A stretch of 19,382 nucleotides of DNA from Desulfovibrionaceae bacterium UBA6814 (GCA_002452635.1 DKEU01000251.1:7080-26461); one strand, 5' to 3'; shown: positions 1 through 7,230, counted from the first letter of the stretch. The notes: generated by a model not told the origin, from the letters alone. Numbers and translations are program-made.

Positions 1-399
1 GTGGACGAGGAGCACGTGCGCTCCACCTTCGGCCTGGGCCTGACCTACCTGCGCCGCAACGAGGCGCGCAGCGCCGAGGCGGTGTTCAAGCGCATCGTGA
101 ACCTGGAGTCGGCCTTCGAGGTCCGGCACAAGCACATGTTCAACGAATTCGGCATGCAACTGCGCAGGAACGGGTTGTTCGCCCAGGCCATCGAGTACTA
201 TGCCCGGGCCATCCAGCTCACCGGTTCGGACGAGAATTTGTTCTTCAACCTGGCCCGGGCGGCCTTCGAGAGCGGACGGTTGCGGGAGGCCCGGGAGCAG
301 GCGGACAAGGCCCTGGCCCTCAATCCCGGGCTGGGAGAGGCGCGCAAGCTGCTGGCGGCGGTGGACAAGGCGGTCGAGGACAAGAAAATCGTCCTTTAG
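1..399 (+). CDS. TPR-repeat protein, 5' end outside window
   Basis: An open frame runs from base 1 to a TAG at 397-399 (132 codons visible before the stop). It contains at least three tetratricopeptide-like helical pairs: one around visible residues 7-38, one around 46-75 and one around 78-109, with the usual small/aromatic pattern (for example LFFNLARAAFESGRLREA followed by A-LALNPG). TPRs are protein-protein interaction scaffolds, so no enzymatic role can be assigned. The first codon is GTG, but there is no room to see a ribosome site, so I treat the gene as truncated by the window edge. It ends 10 bases before the next gene and is probably co-transcribed with it. Confidence 0.75.
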   Translation: MDEEHVRSTFGLGLTYLRRNEARSAEAVFKRIVNLESAFEVRHKHMFNEFGMQLRRNGLFAQAIEYYARAIQLTGSDENLFFNLARAAFESGRLREAREQADKALALNPGLGEARKLLAAVDKAVEDKKIVL

Positions 400-409
400 G
401 GGTGCTACT

Positions 410-1207
410 GTGGAAACAGTCTTTCTTGGTCAGTTCCTCCTGCAGGAGGGCGTGATCACCCAGGACGAGCTGGACAAGGCCCTGGCGCACCAGCGCACGG
501 CCAACCGGCGTCTGGGTGAGCTGGCGGTGGATCGGGGGTACATCACCATCCTGGACGCGGAGCTGGTCTGCGAGGAGCAGAAGTACCGGGACCTGCCCTT
601 CGGCGAGTTGGCCGTGGAGATGGGGCTCATGACCCGCGAGGACCTGGACGAGATGCTCTTCCTGCAGACGGTGCACACCGCCCGCCTGGGCGAGGCTCTG
701 CTGGAGCTGGGCATCATCGACAAGGAGAAGCACGCCATCCTGCTGGAGCGGTTCTTCTCCGCCCGCCAGGGGCACACCGTGGATATGGCCTACTTCACCG
801 ACGGCAGCGTGCCCGGGGCGCTCATGGCCTGCCTGGCCGGGGCGGTGCAGCGCGCCTGCCGGCGCTTCGCCGGCATGGCTTCGGCCGCGGTGGAGGTGGG
901 CGTGGAGCTGGACATGGCGGACTACCGGTCCGCCTACCGGTATCCGGTGTGGGTCCAGGGCGACGAATACTTCGCCGTGGCCCTGGCCGGCGGGGAGGGC
1001 GTCCAGCCCGGGCCGGAGGTGTTCGCGGTGGCCGGGCGCTACCTCTACCACGGCCTGGTGGAGCGCCAGGTCGAGGTGACCTGCTGCCTGCTCGTCCCGG
1101 AATTCCTGCCCCCCGGCGACCTGCCTCGGCCGGCCGCGGCGGTGCGCCTGGCTGCGCCCGGAGGGAGCCTGAACCTGGCCGTGGCCTGCGGGGTGGAGCG
1201 CGAGTAG
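410..1207 (+). CDS. Protein with GspE/MshE N-terminal-like repeats, function unknown
   Basis: A 265-residue protein from GTG 410, preceded by AGGGG at about 398-402; the stop TAG (1205-1207) overlaps the GTG of metX. Residues about 6-120 hold three copies of a helical motif of the form LGE-L-E-G-I-T---L---L--Q (at about 6-36, 39-72 and 75-108). This pattern is typical of the N-terminal domain of type II secretion/pilus ATPases (GspE, MshE), where it can bind partner proteins or c-di-GMP. No ATPase domain follows. Instead residues about 120-265 form an unrecognised mixed domain rich in Ala, Gly and Val. No signal peptide is seen. I infer a regulatory or adaptor protein; the role is open. Confidence 0.7.
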   Translation: METVFLGQFLLQEGVITQDELDKALAHQRTANRRLGELAVDRGYITILDAELVCEEQKYRDLPFGELAVEMGLMTREDLDEMLFLQTVHTARLGEALLELGIIDKEKHAILLERFFSARQGHTVDMAYFTDGSVPGALMACLAGAVQRACRRFAGMASAAVEVGVELDMADYRSAYRYPVWVQGDEYFAVALAGGEGVQPGPEVFAVAGRYLYHGLVERQVEVTCCLLVPEFLPPGDLPRPAAAVRLAAPGGSLNLAVACGVERE

Positions 1208-2448
1208 TGAGCGACTACGAGACCGAGGCCTTTGCCGGCAGGTCCGTGGGCAGGGTGGAGAAGCGGTTCTTCACCTTTGCCGAACCCCCGACCCGCCTGG
1301 AGCTGGAGTGCGGCCGGCCCCTGGGCCCGGTGACCCTGGCCTACGAGACCTACGGGACCCTGTCCCCGGCCCGGGACAACGCCATCCTGGTCTGCCACGC
1401 CCTGTCCGGCGACTCCCACGCGGCCGGGTACTACGACGTGTCCGACAAGAAGCCGGGCTGGTGGGACCTCTACGTGGGGCCGGGCAAGGCCTTTGACACG
1501 GACCGCTATTTCGTCGTGTGCTCCAACGTCGTCGGCGGGTGCATGGGCTCCACCGGGCCGGGGTCCGTGAACCCCGAGACCGGGCGGCCCTTTGGCCTGG
1601 ACTTCCCCATGCTCACCATCGGCGATTGGGTGGAGGCCCAGCGGGCCCTGGTGGAGCACCTGGGCGTGACGCGGCTCTTGGCCGTGGCCGGGGGCTCCAT
1701 CGGCGGCATGCAGGTGCTGGAGTGGGCGGTGCGCTTTCCGGACATGGTGCAGGCGGCCATCCCCCTGGCCACCACCCCCAAGCACTCGGCCCTGTGCATC
1801 GCCTTCAACGAGGTGGCGCGCCAGGCCATCATGACCGACCCGCAGTGGGCGGAGGGGGCCTACTACGACGGCCCCGGCCCGCGCACCGGCCTGTCCGTGG
1901 CCCGCATGATCGGGCACATCACCTACCTCTCGGACGAGGCCATGCGCCGCAAGTTCGACCGCCGGCTGCAGGACCGCTGCGACCTGGCCTACAACTTCGA
2001 CGCCGAGTTCCAGGTGGAGAGCTACCTGCGCCACCAGGGCAAGAAGTTCGTGGAGCGCTTCGACGCCAACTCCTTCCTCTACATCACCCGGGCCGCGGAC
2101 TACTTCAACCTGGAGATGTGCTGGGGCGGGGGCTCGCTGGTCAAGGCCTTCTCCCGGGCCCAGGCCCGGTTCCTGGTGGTGTCCTTCACCTCGGACTGGC
2201 TCTATCCCACGGCCCAGTCCCGGCTCATGGTGCAGGCCATGAAGAAGGCCGGCCGGGACGTGTCCTTTGTGGAGATATCCGCGGACTGCGGGCACGACGC
2301 CTTTCTCCTGCCCAACCCGCGCCTGGCCCGCACCCTGGCCGGGTTCCTGGAGCAGGCCGCCCGGGAGCGGCGGGGCGAGGCGGAGGACGGCTGCGCCGAC
2401 GGGGCGGCCGAGGCCGGGGAGGGCGGGGCCCCGGGAGGATCCGATTGA
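1207..2448 (+). CDS. metX: Homoserine O-acyltransferase (MetX family)
   Basis: A 413-residue alpha/beta hydrolase-fold acyltransferase that acylates homoserine at the start of methionine synthesis. The start is GTG 1207, which shares its first base with the preceding stop. Family signatures are clear: ILVCHALSGDSHAAG near the N-terminus, the block around NVVGGCMGSTGP, the nucleophile elbow GGSIGGMQ with Ser164, then Asp330 (TSDWLYP) and His363 (GHDAFL) completing the triad. Family length is normal; the last 25 or so residues are a low-complexity Glu/Gly/Ala tail. The stop TGA overlaps the ATG of metW (TGATG), so the two are translationally coupled, a common arrangement in proteobacteria. Acetyl- versus succinyl-CoA specificity cannot be read with certainty; the name homoserine O-acetyltransferase is the default. 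Confidence 0.95.
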   Translation: MSDYETEAFAGRSVGRVEKRFFTFAEPPTRLELECGRPLGPVTLAYETYGTLSPARDNAILVCHALSGDSHAAGYYDVSDKKPGWWDLYVGPGKAFDTDRYFVVCSNVVGGCMGSTGPGSVNPETGRPFGLDFPMLTIGDWVEAQRALVEHLGVTRLLAVAGGSIGGMQVLEWAVRFPDMVQAAIPLATTPKHSALCIAFNEVARQAIMTDPQWAEGAYYDGPGPRTGLSVARMIGHITYLSDEAMRRKFDRRLQDRCDLAYNFDAEFQVESYLRHQGKKFVERFDANSFLYITRAADYFNLEMCWGGGSLVKAFSRAQARFLVVSFTSDWLYPTAQSRLMVQAMKKAGRDVSFVEISADCGHDAFLLPNPRLARTLAGFLEQAARERRGEAEDGCADGAAEAGEGGAPGGSD

Positions 2449-3056
2449 TGCGCTACGACCTGTCGGTCATCGCCTCCTGGGTGGAGCCCTGCGCCCGGGT
2501 CCTGGACCTGGGCTGCGGCCGGGGCGACCTCCTGGCCCACCTGCGCGAGCACAAGCAGGCAGTGGCCCGGGGCATCGAGATCTCCGAGGACAAGGCCGAG
2601 GAGGCCATCGCCCGCGGCCTGTCCGTGCTGCACGGCGATCTGACGGCCGAGATCGAGGACTACCCGGACCAGTCCTTCGACTACGTGATCCTGTCCCAGA
2701 CCCTGCAGCAGGTGTACGAGCCGGCCCGCATCATCCGGGAGATGCTGCGGGTGGGGAAGTGCGGCATCGTGAGCTTCCCCAACTTCAGCCACTGGGGCAT
2801 CCGCCTGCAGCTTTTGCTCACCGGGGTGGCCCCGGTGTCCCGGGAGCTGCCCTACGGCTGGCACGACACCCCCAACATCCGGGTGATCACCCTCAAGGAC
2901 TTCCGCCGGTTCTGCCGCAAGGAGGGCTTTGCGGTGGAGCGGGAGGTGGCCATCTCCACCCACCACCACGAGGAGCGGGGCCGCCGGGTCAGGCTCCTGC
3001 CGAACCTGCTGGCCACCTACGGCATCTTTCTGCTCTCCAGGAAAGCGTCGGCCTAG
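2448..3056 (+). CDS. metW: Methionine biosynthesis protein MetW
   Basis: A 202-residue class I SAM-dependent methyltransferase-fold protein. Motif I is VLDLGCGRGDLL at residues 18-29, and the characteristic MetW block from LSQTLQQVYEP through SFPNFSHWGIRLQLLL follows, with PYGWHDTPNIRVIT near residue 145. MetW is encoded next to metX in many proteobacteria and is thought to assist or modulate MetX. Its start ATG overlaps the metX stop, with GGGAGG at 2433-2438 as ribosome site. The length fits the family. The stop TAG lies on a CTAG tetramer that also supplies the stop of the convergent gene on the other strand. Confidence 0.95.
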   Translation: MRYDLSVIASWVEPCARVLDLGCGRGDLLAHLREHKQAVARGIEISEDKAEEAIARGLSVLHGDLTAEIEDYPDQSFDYVILSQTLQQVYEPARIIREMLRVGKCGIVSFPNFSHWGIRLQLLLTGVAPVSRELPYGWHDTPNIRVITLKDFRRFCRKEGFAVEREVAISTHHHEERGRRVRLLPNLLATYGIFLLSRKASA

Positions 3057-3307
3057 GAGCCTACGGCCAGGCCGGGCGCGGCGTCGCCCTTCCAGGATAT
3101 CTCCAGCTCCAGCTTGCCCCCGTCCTTCTTGCGCTTGGCCTTGACCTCCACCTTGAGGGCCTGGCCGGGCGTGAGCAGTATCTCCTCGCCGGCCGAGGCC
3201 AGGGTGAGGCGGCCGGCCTCCAGCCCCTCGATGATGGGGATCAGGAAGGCGCGGACGGTGGCCGCGGTCTGCACGGTCTCGAACTCGAACTTGTCTTCGC
3301 GTCCCAT
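3053..3307 (-). CDS. Amphi-Trp domain protein 1
   Basis: An 84-residue cytoplasmic protein, start at 3307 with a strong GGAGGAA site just upstream on the minus strand. It shows the amphi-Trp pattern: an N-terminal FEFETVQT strand, a helix (residues 15-30, AATVRAFLIPIIEGLE), then alternating hydrophobic/charged strands (LTLAS, EEILLTP, LKVEVKAKRK) ending in KLELEISWKG with the conserved Trp72. Amphi-Trp is a computationally defined domain of unknown function. The gene is divergent from the seven-gene GAK operon and convergent with metW, with which it overlaps by three bases. It resembles the protein at 5280-5549 and the N-terminal half of the protein at 3506-4075, so a shared role as small partner or substrate of the system is likely but unproven. 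Confidence 0.85.
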   Translation of the reverse strand: MGREDKFEFETVQTAATVRAFLIPIIEGLEAGRLTLASAGEEILLTPGQALKVEVKAKRKKDGGKLELEISWKGDAAPGLAVGS

Positions 3308-3386
3308 GGGGTTCCTCCGGGGTTTCAATCCCGCAGAATGCCCCGGCCCATACGTGGTGTCCAGGTGGGTTCGGAAAAGTAATACT

Positions 3387-3397
3387 ATTGTAACAAT
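3387..3397. promoter_or_regulatory. Candidate operator palindrome ATTGT-A-ACAAT
   Basis: A perfect 5+1+5 inverted repeat sits in the AT-rich island between the divergent amphi-Trp 1 gene and the GAK operon, overlapping the candidate -10 of the minus-strand promoter. A transcription factor bound here could control both directions. The site is short and no regulator gene is nearby, so this is a suggestion only. Confidence 0.25.
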
Positions 3398-3415
3398 GTG
3401 GGGCTAGGTTGTGAC
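3387..3415 (-). promoter_or_regulatory. Candidate sigma-70-type promoter for the amphi-Trp 1 gene
   Basis: On the minus strand GTCACA (plus 3410-3415) is followed after 17 bases by TACAAT (plus 3387-3392), four and five matches to the -35 and -10 consensus. It lies in an AT-rich island (about 3371-3400) in an otherwise very GC-rich region, between the two divergent genes. A start site near 3380 would leave a leader of about 70 bases. The -10 overlaps the palindrome at 3387-3397. The plus-strand operon promoter probably lies in the same island (for example TACTAT at 3383-3388) but has no convincing -35. Confidence 0.35.
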
Positions 3416-3505
3416 GCGCGGCAGGTCAAAAGGCCGGCGCGTGGAATGTGCTTGGAGCCATGCCAGGCAGGGCGATTCCCCTTGCCATGTTCCCAGGAGG
3501 ACCCC

Positions 3506-4075
3506 ATGGGCGGCAGCGAAAAACGCAAGATCGAGACGACCATAGCCCCGGAAGAGGTGGCCGAGTTCTTCAGGAGCCTGGCCCAGGACCTGGAGGGCGG
3601 CGCCCTGCACGTGGACGACGCCAGCATCAGCCTGGAGGGCTTCAAGAGCATCTCCATCGGGCTCAAGAAGTCCGGGGAGGGCCTCAAGCTCAAGGTCAAG
3701 GTCAAGACCCCCGCGGCCGGAGCCGGGGCCGGGACCCCGCCCGCAAGCCAGGCCGGCCAGCCCGCCGCGGCCGCGCCCGAGGCCGGGCGGCCCAAGTACT
3801 CCACCCTCAAGAAGTGGATGAAGAAGGAGTTCAAGGCCATAGGCGAGGCCCTGGCCCTGGGCCAGATGCCCGACCCGGACCTGGCCGAGAGCTTCGTGTC
3901 CGACTCCCTGCTCATGTGCACCTACCCGGACAAGGGCGACGAGTACTACCCGGCCTACACCGCGGCCGCCGGGAAGTTCGGCGCGGCGGTCAAGGCCGGG
4001 GACCTGGCCGCGGCCCAGGAGGCGGCGGCCGAACTGGGCGCGCTCAAGCGCGACTGCCACGACCGCTACAAGTAG
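3506..4075 (+). CDS. GAK system XXXCH protein (degenerate amphi-Trp domain plus C-terminal XXXCH domain)
   Basis: A 189-residue protein from ATG 3506, five bases after AGGAGG at 3495-3500. It has two parts. Residues 6-68 follow the amphi-Trp pattern (helix VAEFFRSLAQDLEGG, then strands ending KLKVKVKT) but lack the tryptophan. A Pro/Ala/Gly-rich linker (about 69-92) leads to an all-helical domain (about 93-189) ending LKRDCHDRYK, with Cys184-His185. This final helix looks like the haem-binding helix of cytochrome c' (CxxCH near the C-terminus) but lacks the first Cys, hence XXXCH. No signal peptide is present, so covalent haem attachment in the periplasm is not expected. It is the first gene of the plus-strand operon. 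The domain name comes from computational family models; no function is established. Confidence 0.85.
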   Translation: MGGSEKRKIETTIAPEEVAEFFRSLAQDLEGGALHVDDASISLEGFKSISIGLKKSGEGLKLKVKVKTPAAGAGAGTPPASQAGQPAAAAPEAGRPKYSTLKKWMKKEFKAIGEALALGQMPDPDLAESFVSDSLLMCTYPDKGDEYYPAYTAAAGKFGAAVKAGDLAAAQEAAAELGALKRDCHDRYK

Positions 4076-4104
4076 GCCGGGACCACGTGAAGGCGGGCAA
4101 GAAG

Positions 4105-5265
4105 ATGGAGGTGGCGCGCCGGGACGGGGAGGCCTGCGCCGGGGTGGACCTGTCCCGGGTGGAGCGGGAGGTCACGGATGAGGACCGCGCCGCCTACCTG
4201 GGCTGCGTGGACGTGTCCCTGAACCCGCGCCAGCGGGCCCAGGTGGCCGAGCCGGACAGGTCCCACCCGCGCCAGGAGAGCATCCTGGCCGTGCACTGGC
4301 ACCCCGAGTTCGTGCCCATGGACCTCATCCTGGAGCGGGTCCGGGCCCTGTACCCCCATGCGGGGCAGGAACTGCTCATCCCCACCCAGCACAACGAGCT
4401 GCTCTGCCTGAACGGCTACGCCGGGGTGGAGGTGGACTGCTACTCCCGGGGCTTCAACCGCAAGGTGCAGCTCCTGCTCCACTTCCGGGCGGACAAGGTG
4501 GCTGCGGGCGCGGACAAGCTGCGCTCCATGCTGGACCACACCTTCACCTACCGCACCTCGCAGCTGGGCGAGTTCCTGGACTCCCTGGTGGACGACACCC
4601 TGGCCGGGCGCCGGGAGAAGGCCGCGGCCAACACCGCGGCGGGCGAGGACCTGGTGGACTTCTGCCGGGTGTTCGCCGCCAAGCTGCGCACCCTGCTGGA
4701 GGAGAACTGGGCCGACACCCCCCGGGCCATGGCCAAGAACAAGCTGGTGCGGGACTTCTTCGACACCCTGCGGCCCCGCTTCGGGGACCGGGTGGTGGAC
4801 AAGGCCCAGGTGTATCTCAAGGAGGTCAAGCGCCTGGTCAAGGAGAACTTCTCCCTGCGCCATTTCTACCGCGCCACGGAGTTCATCGAGGAGGCGCGCG
4901 GCCTGGGCGGCGGGGTGGTGATCCCCCACCCCGAGCAGTTCTGGCCCATCCTGCTGGCCGACTACGACGTGGACGGCATCGAGGTCTGGAACCCCCAGTC
5001 CCGGGAGTACACCGAGTTCCTCATCAACGTGGTGAGCCGCCACAACGAGACCCGCCGCACCAAGCGGCCCCTGCTCGTGTTCATGGGCGACGACTGCCAC
5101 ATGGGCGAGAAGGTCAAGGACCCCCATACCCAGGACCCGGAAAAGGCCGGCCGGGAGATCGGCTACCAGCCCGCCTGGGACGACATGGCCATTCGCAAGA
5201 GCCTCATCCTCTGCGGCGTGAGCCGGGAAAAAACCATCGAGGACTATGTGGCCAGGCTGTCCTGA
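4105..5265 (+). CDS. PHP-like metal-dependent protein of the GAK operon
   Basis: A 386-residue protein with PHP-type metal-site motifs: HWHPE (His64 and His66) in the N-terminal part, IPHPEQF (His275) and GDDCHMG (Asp330 and His332) near the C-terminus. These fit the HxH, H and DxH motifs of PHP-fold phosphoesterases. Between the first two lies a long, mostly helical insertion (about residues 120-260) containing DHTFTYRTSQLGEFLD and a Lys-rich helix region. The start is uncertain: ATG 4105 has AGGCGG at 4091-4096 and is preferred, while GTG 4087 would add six residues. It begins 29 bases after the XXXCH gene and ends 14 bases before the second amphi-Trp gene. A phosphatase or hydrolase opposing the locus kinases is plausible, but the substrate is unknown. 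Confidence 0.7.
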   Translation: MEVARRDGEACAGVDLSRVEREVTDEDRAAYLGCVDVSLNPRQRAQVAEPDRSHPRQESILAVHWHPEFVPMDLILERVRALYPHAGQELLIPTQHNELLCLNGYAGVEVDCYSRGFNRKVQLLLHFRADKVAAGADKLRSMLDHTFTYRTSQLGEFLDSLVDDTLAGRREKAAANTAAGEDLVDFCRVFAAKLRTLLEENWADTPRAMAKNKLVRDFFDTLRPRFGDRVVDKAQVYLKEVKRLVKENFSLRHFYRATEFIEEARGLGGGVVIPHPEQFWPILLADYDVDGIEVWNPQSREYTEFLINVVSRHNETRRTKRPLLVFMGDDCHMGEKVKDPHTQDPEKAGREIGYQPAWDDMAIRKSLILCGVSREKTIEDYVARLS

Positions 5266-5279
5266 CCACGGGAGCGACC

Positions 5280-5549
5280 ATGGGAGACGACACCCTGTTC
5301 AAGCACGAGAGCCTGCAGGACCTGGACACCGTCATCGCCTACCTGGAGGCGGTGCGCGACGGGTTCACCCGGCGCCGGCTGACCTTCACCGACCAGGAGC
5401 GGGAGATCGTCCTGGAGCCCAAGGGCCTGGTGCGCTTCGACCTGGAGGCCAAGTGCAAGGGCCAGGGCTGCAAGCTCACCCTCAAGTTCGCCTGGAAGGA
5501 CCGGCCCACCGACGAGGAGACCGGCAACCTGACCATCGCGGCGGGGTAG
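5280..5549 (+). CDS. Amphi-Trp domain protein 2
   Basis: An 89-residue cytoplasmic protein with GGGAG upstream of ATG 5280. The layout matches amphi-Trp protein 1: start strand FKHESLQD, helix LDTVIAYLEAVRDGF, strands RLTFTD and EIVLEP, then LVRFDLEAKCK, GCKLTLKFAWKD with the conserved Trp at residue 72, exactly as in protein 1. Unlike protein 1 it has two cysteines (Cys59, Cys64) in the loop before the Trp strand. It sits between the PHP-like gene (14 bases) and the PhoU-APH gene (3 bases), clearly inside the operon. Function unknown; it could be a substrate or specificity subunit for the neighbouring enzymes. Confidence 0.85.
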   Translation: MGDDTLFKHESLQDLDTVIAYLEAVRDGFTRRRLTFTDQEREIVLEPKGLVRFDLEAKCKGQGCKLTLKFAWKDRPTDEETGNLTIAAG

Positions 5550-5552
5550 GGC

Positions 5553-7205
5553 GTGAGCGACATCCTGGTAGCCGAGGGCATTGCGGAGAATTTCCGCTTC
5601 ATGGTCCTCGAAGTCACCAAGCAGGTGGAGAACGCCTGGAAGCTGCTCGATACCCGCAACCCCAAGCTGGTGGAGTCCATCAGCTCCCGGGACGACTACA
5701 TCGACGTGCTCAAGAGCGTCATCGAGAACAAGTGCTTCTCGGCCATCAACCGGGTGGGCGCGGCGGACCGCCGGGTGGTGAACCAGCTCCGGGCCATGAC
5801 CACCCTGGCCTCCAACCTGGAGCGCATCGCGGACTTCGCCGAGAACGTGGTGGCCCAGACCGAGTACCTGAAGGACTTTGATTTCCTCAAGCGCTACGAC
5901 TACGGCAAGTTCTTCAGCGAGATCCTGCAGGCCCTGGGCCTGTGCCACGACGCCTTCATCAAGCGGGACATGGGCCTGGCGTTTCGCATCTGCCGGTCCG
6001 AGTTCTCCCTGGACTACCTCTACAAGGTCCAGTTCGACCGCATCCTGAACGAGCTGCGCTCCGGGGCCGAGACCGAGAACCTCATCACCAGCCATCTCAT
6101 CCTGCGCTACCTGGAGCGCATGGGCGACGCCCTCCTGAATGTGGGCGAGGCCATCATCTTCGCGGTGGTGGGGGAGAAGTTCAAGATCAAGCAGTACGAG
6201 GCCCTCAAGGAGAACCTGGCCAAGAGCGGCATCGAGACCCCCATCTCGGACCTGGAGTTCCAGTCCATCTGGGGCTCGCGCTCGGGCTGCCGCATCGGCC
6301 GGGTGCAGGCCCCGCCCGACCCCGCCAAGGTCAGCGGCGGGGTGTTGTTCAAGGAAGGCGCCAAGCGCAAGATCCTCCGGGAAAAGGAGAACATCGAGCG
6401 CTGGGAGGCCATCATGCCCGGCCTGCCCCCGCGCATCCTCTCGGTGCAGCAGGAGGACTCCCAGGCCTCCATGCTGGTGGAGTTCCTGGACGGCTGCACC
6501 TACCAGGAGGTGGTGCTCAACGCGGAGATGTCCGTGGTGCAGAACGCCACCTTCGTGCTGGAGCAGACCCTGCTCTACGTCTGGGAGCACACCAAGAGCT
6601 TCGGCCCGGGCCAGGCCGACTTCCTGACCCAGCTCAAGAGCCGGCTCCCGGACGTGTACCGGCTGCATCCCTTTCTCAAGGAGACGCCCAAGACCGTGGG
6701 CGGGGTGCAGGCCCCCAGCCTGGAGCTCCTGCTGGCCCGGCTGGAGCCCGACGCCACCAAGCTCATCTCGCCCTTCACCGTGTTCATCCACGGCGATTTC
6801 AACATCAACAACATCGTCTACGACCACGCGGCCCAGAGCATCCGCTTCATCGACCTGCACCGCTCCAAGCTCTCGGACTACCTGCAGGACGTGTCGGTGT
6901 TCCTGGTGTCCAACTTCCGGCTGCCCATCTTCGAGGAGCCCCTGCGCGAGCGCCTCAACTGGTCCGCGCGCAACATGTACGCCTTCGCCAAGCGCTACGC
7001 CGAGCAGTCCAAGGACGCCACCTTCCAGGCCCGGTTGTGCCTGGGCCTGGCCCGGTCCTACATCACCTCGGCCCGCTTCGAGCTGAACAAGCGGTTCGTC
7101 AAGGACATGTTCCTGCGCGGGGTCTACCTCCTGGACCGCATGGCCGCCCACAAGGGCAAGCCCTGGGAGGAGTTTACCCTGCCCGAGGATTCCATTCTCT
7201 TTTAA
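5553..7205 (+). CDS. PhoU-domain / aminoglycoside-phosphotransferase-like kinase fusion
   Basis: A 550-residue protein from GTG 5553. Residues 1 to about 215 form a PhoU-like helical bundle (MVLEVTKQVENAWKLLDTR, a repeat of the three-helix pattern around DMGLAFRICRSEFSLDYLY, and RYLERMGDALLNVGEAI). Residues about 260-550 are an APH/choline-kinase-type phosphotransferase: an N-lobe around VLFKEGAKRKILREKENIE, hinge near MLVEFLDGCTY, catalytic loop HGDFNINN (His413, Asp415, Asn420) and metal-binding Asp434 in RFIDLHRSKLSDY. All key residues appear intact, so it is probably an active small-molecule or protein kinase. PhoU modules normally regulate phosphate transport signalling; here one is fused directly to a kinase. 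It lies 3 bases after amphi-Trp 2 and 25 bases before the ATP-grasp gene. Confidence 0.85.
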   Translation: MSDILVAEGIAENFRFMVLEVTKQVENAWKLLDTRNPKLVESISSRDDYIDVLKSVIENKCFSAINRVGAADRRVVNQLRAMTTLASNLERIADFAENVVAQTEYLKDFDFLKRYDYGKFFSEILQALGLCHDAFIKRDMGLAFRICRSEFSLDYLYKVQFDRILNELRSGAETENLITSHLILRYLERMGDALLNVGEAIIFAVVGEKFKIKQYEALKENLAKSGIETPISDLEFQSIWGSRSGCRIGRVQAPPDPAKVSGGVLFKEGAKRKILREKENIERWEAIMPGLPPRILSVQQEDSQASMLVEFLDGCTYQEVVLNAEMSVVQNATFVLEQTLLYVWEHTKSFGPGQADFLTQLKSRLPDVYRLHPFLKETPKTVGGVQAPSLELLLARLEPDATKLISPFTVFIHGDFNINNIVYDHAAQSIRFIDLHRSKLSDYLQDVSVFLVSNFRLPIFEEPLRERLNWSARNMYAFAKRYAEQSKDATFQARLCLGLARSYITSARFELNKRFVKDMFLRGVYLLDRMAAHKGKPWEEFTLPEDSILF

Positions 7206-7230
7206 CTCCTTGTCCTGAAAGGAAGACTTC

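Noticed and set aside
3398..3505. Sigma-54 promoter upstream of the XXXCH gene
   Set aside because: GG and GC dinucleotides occur (for example AGGGCGATTCCCCTTGCC near 3468-3485) but with 11 or 12 bases between them instead of 10.
3448..4104. Upstream extension of the PHP-like protein through the XXXCH gene
   Set aside because: The translation there is an Arg/Gly/Pro-rich shadow of the XXXCH gene in another frame; the plausible start is ATG 4105 (or GTG 4087).
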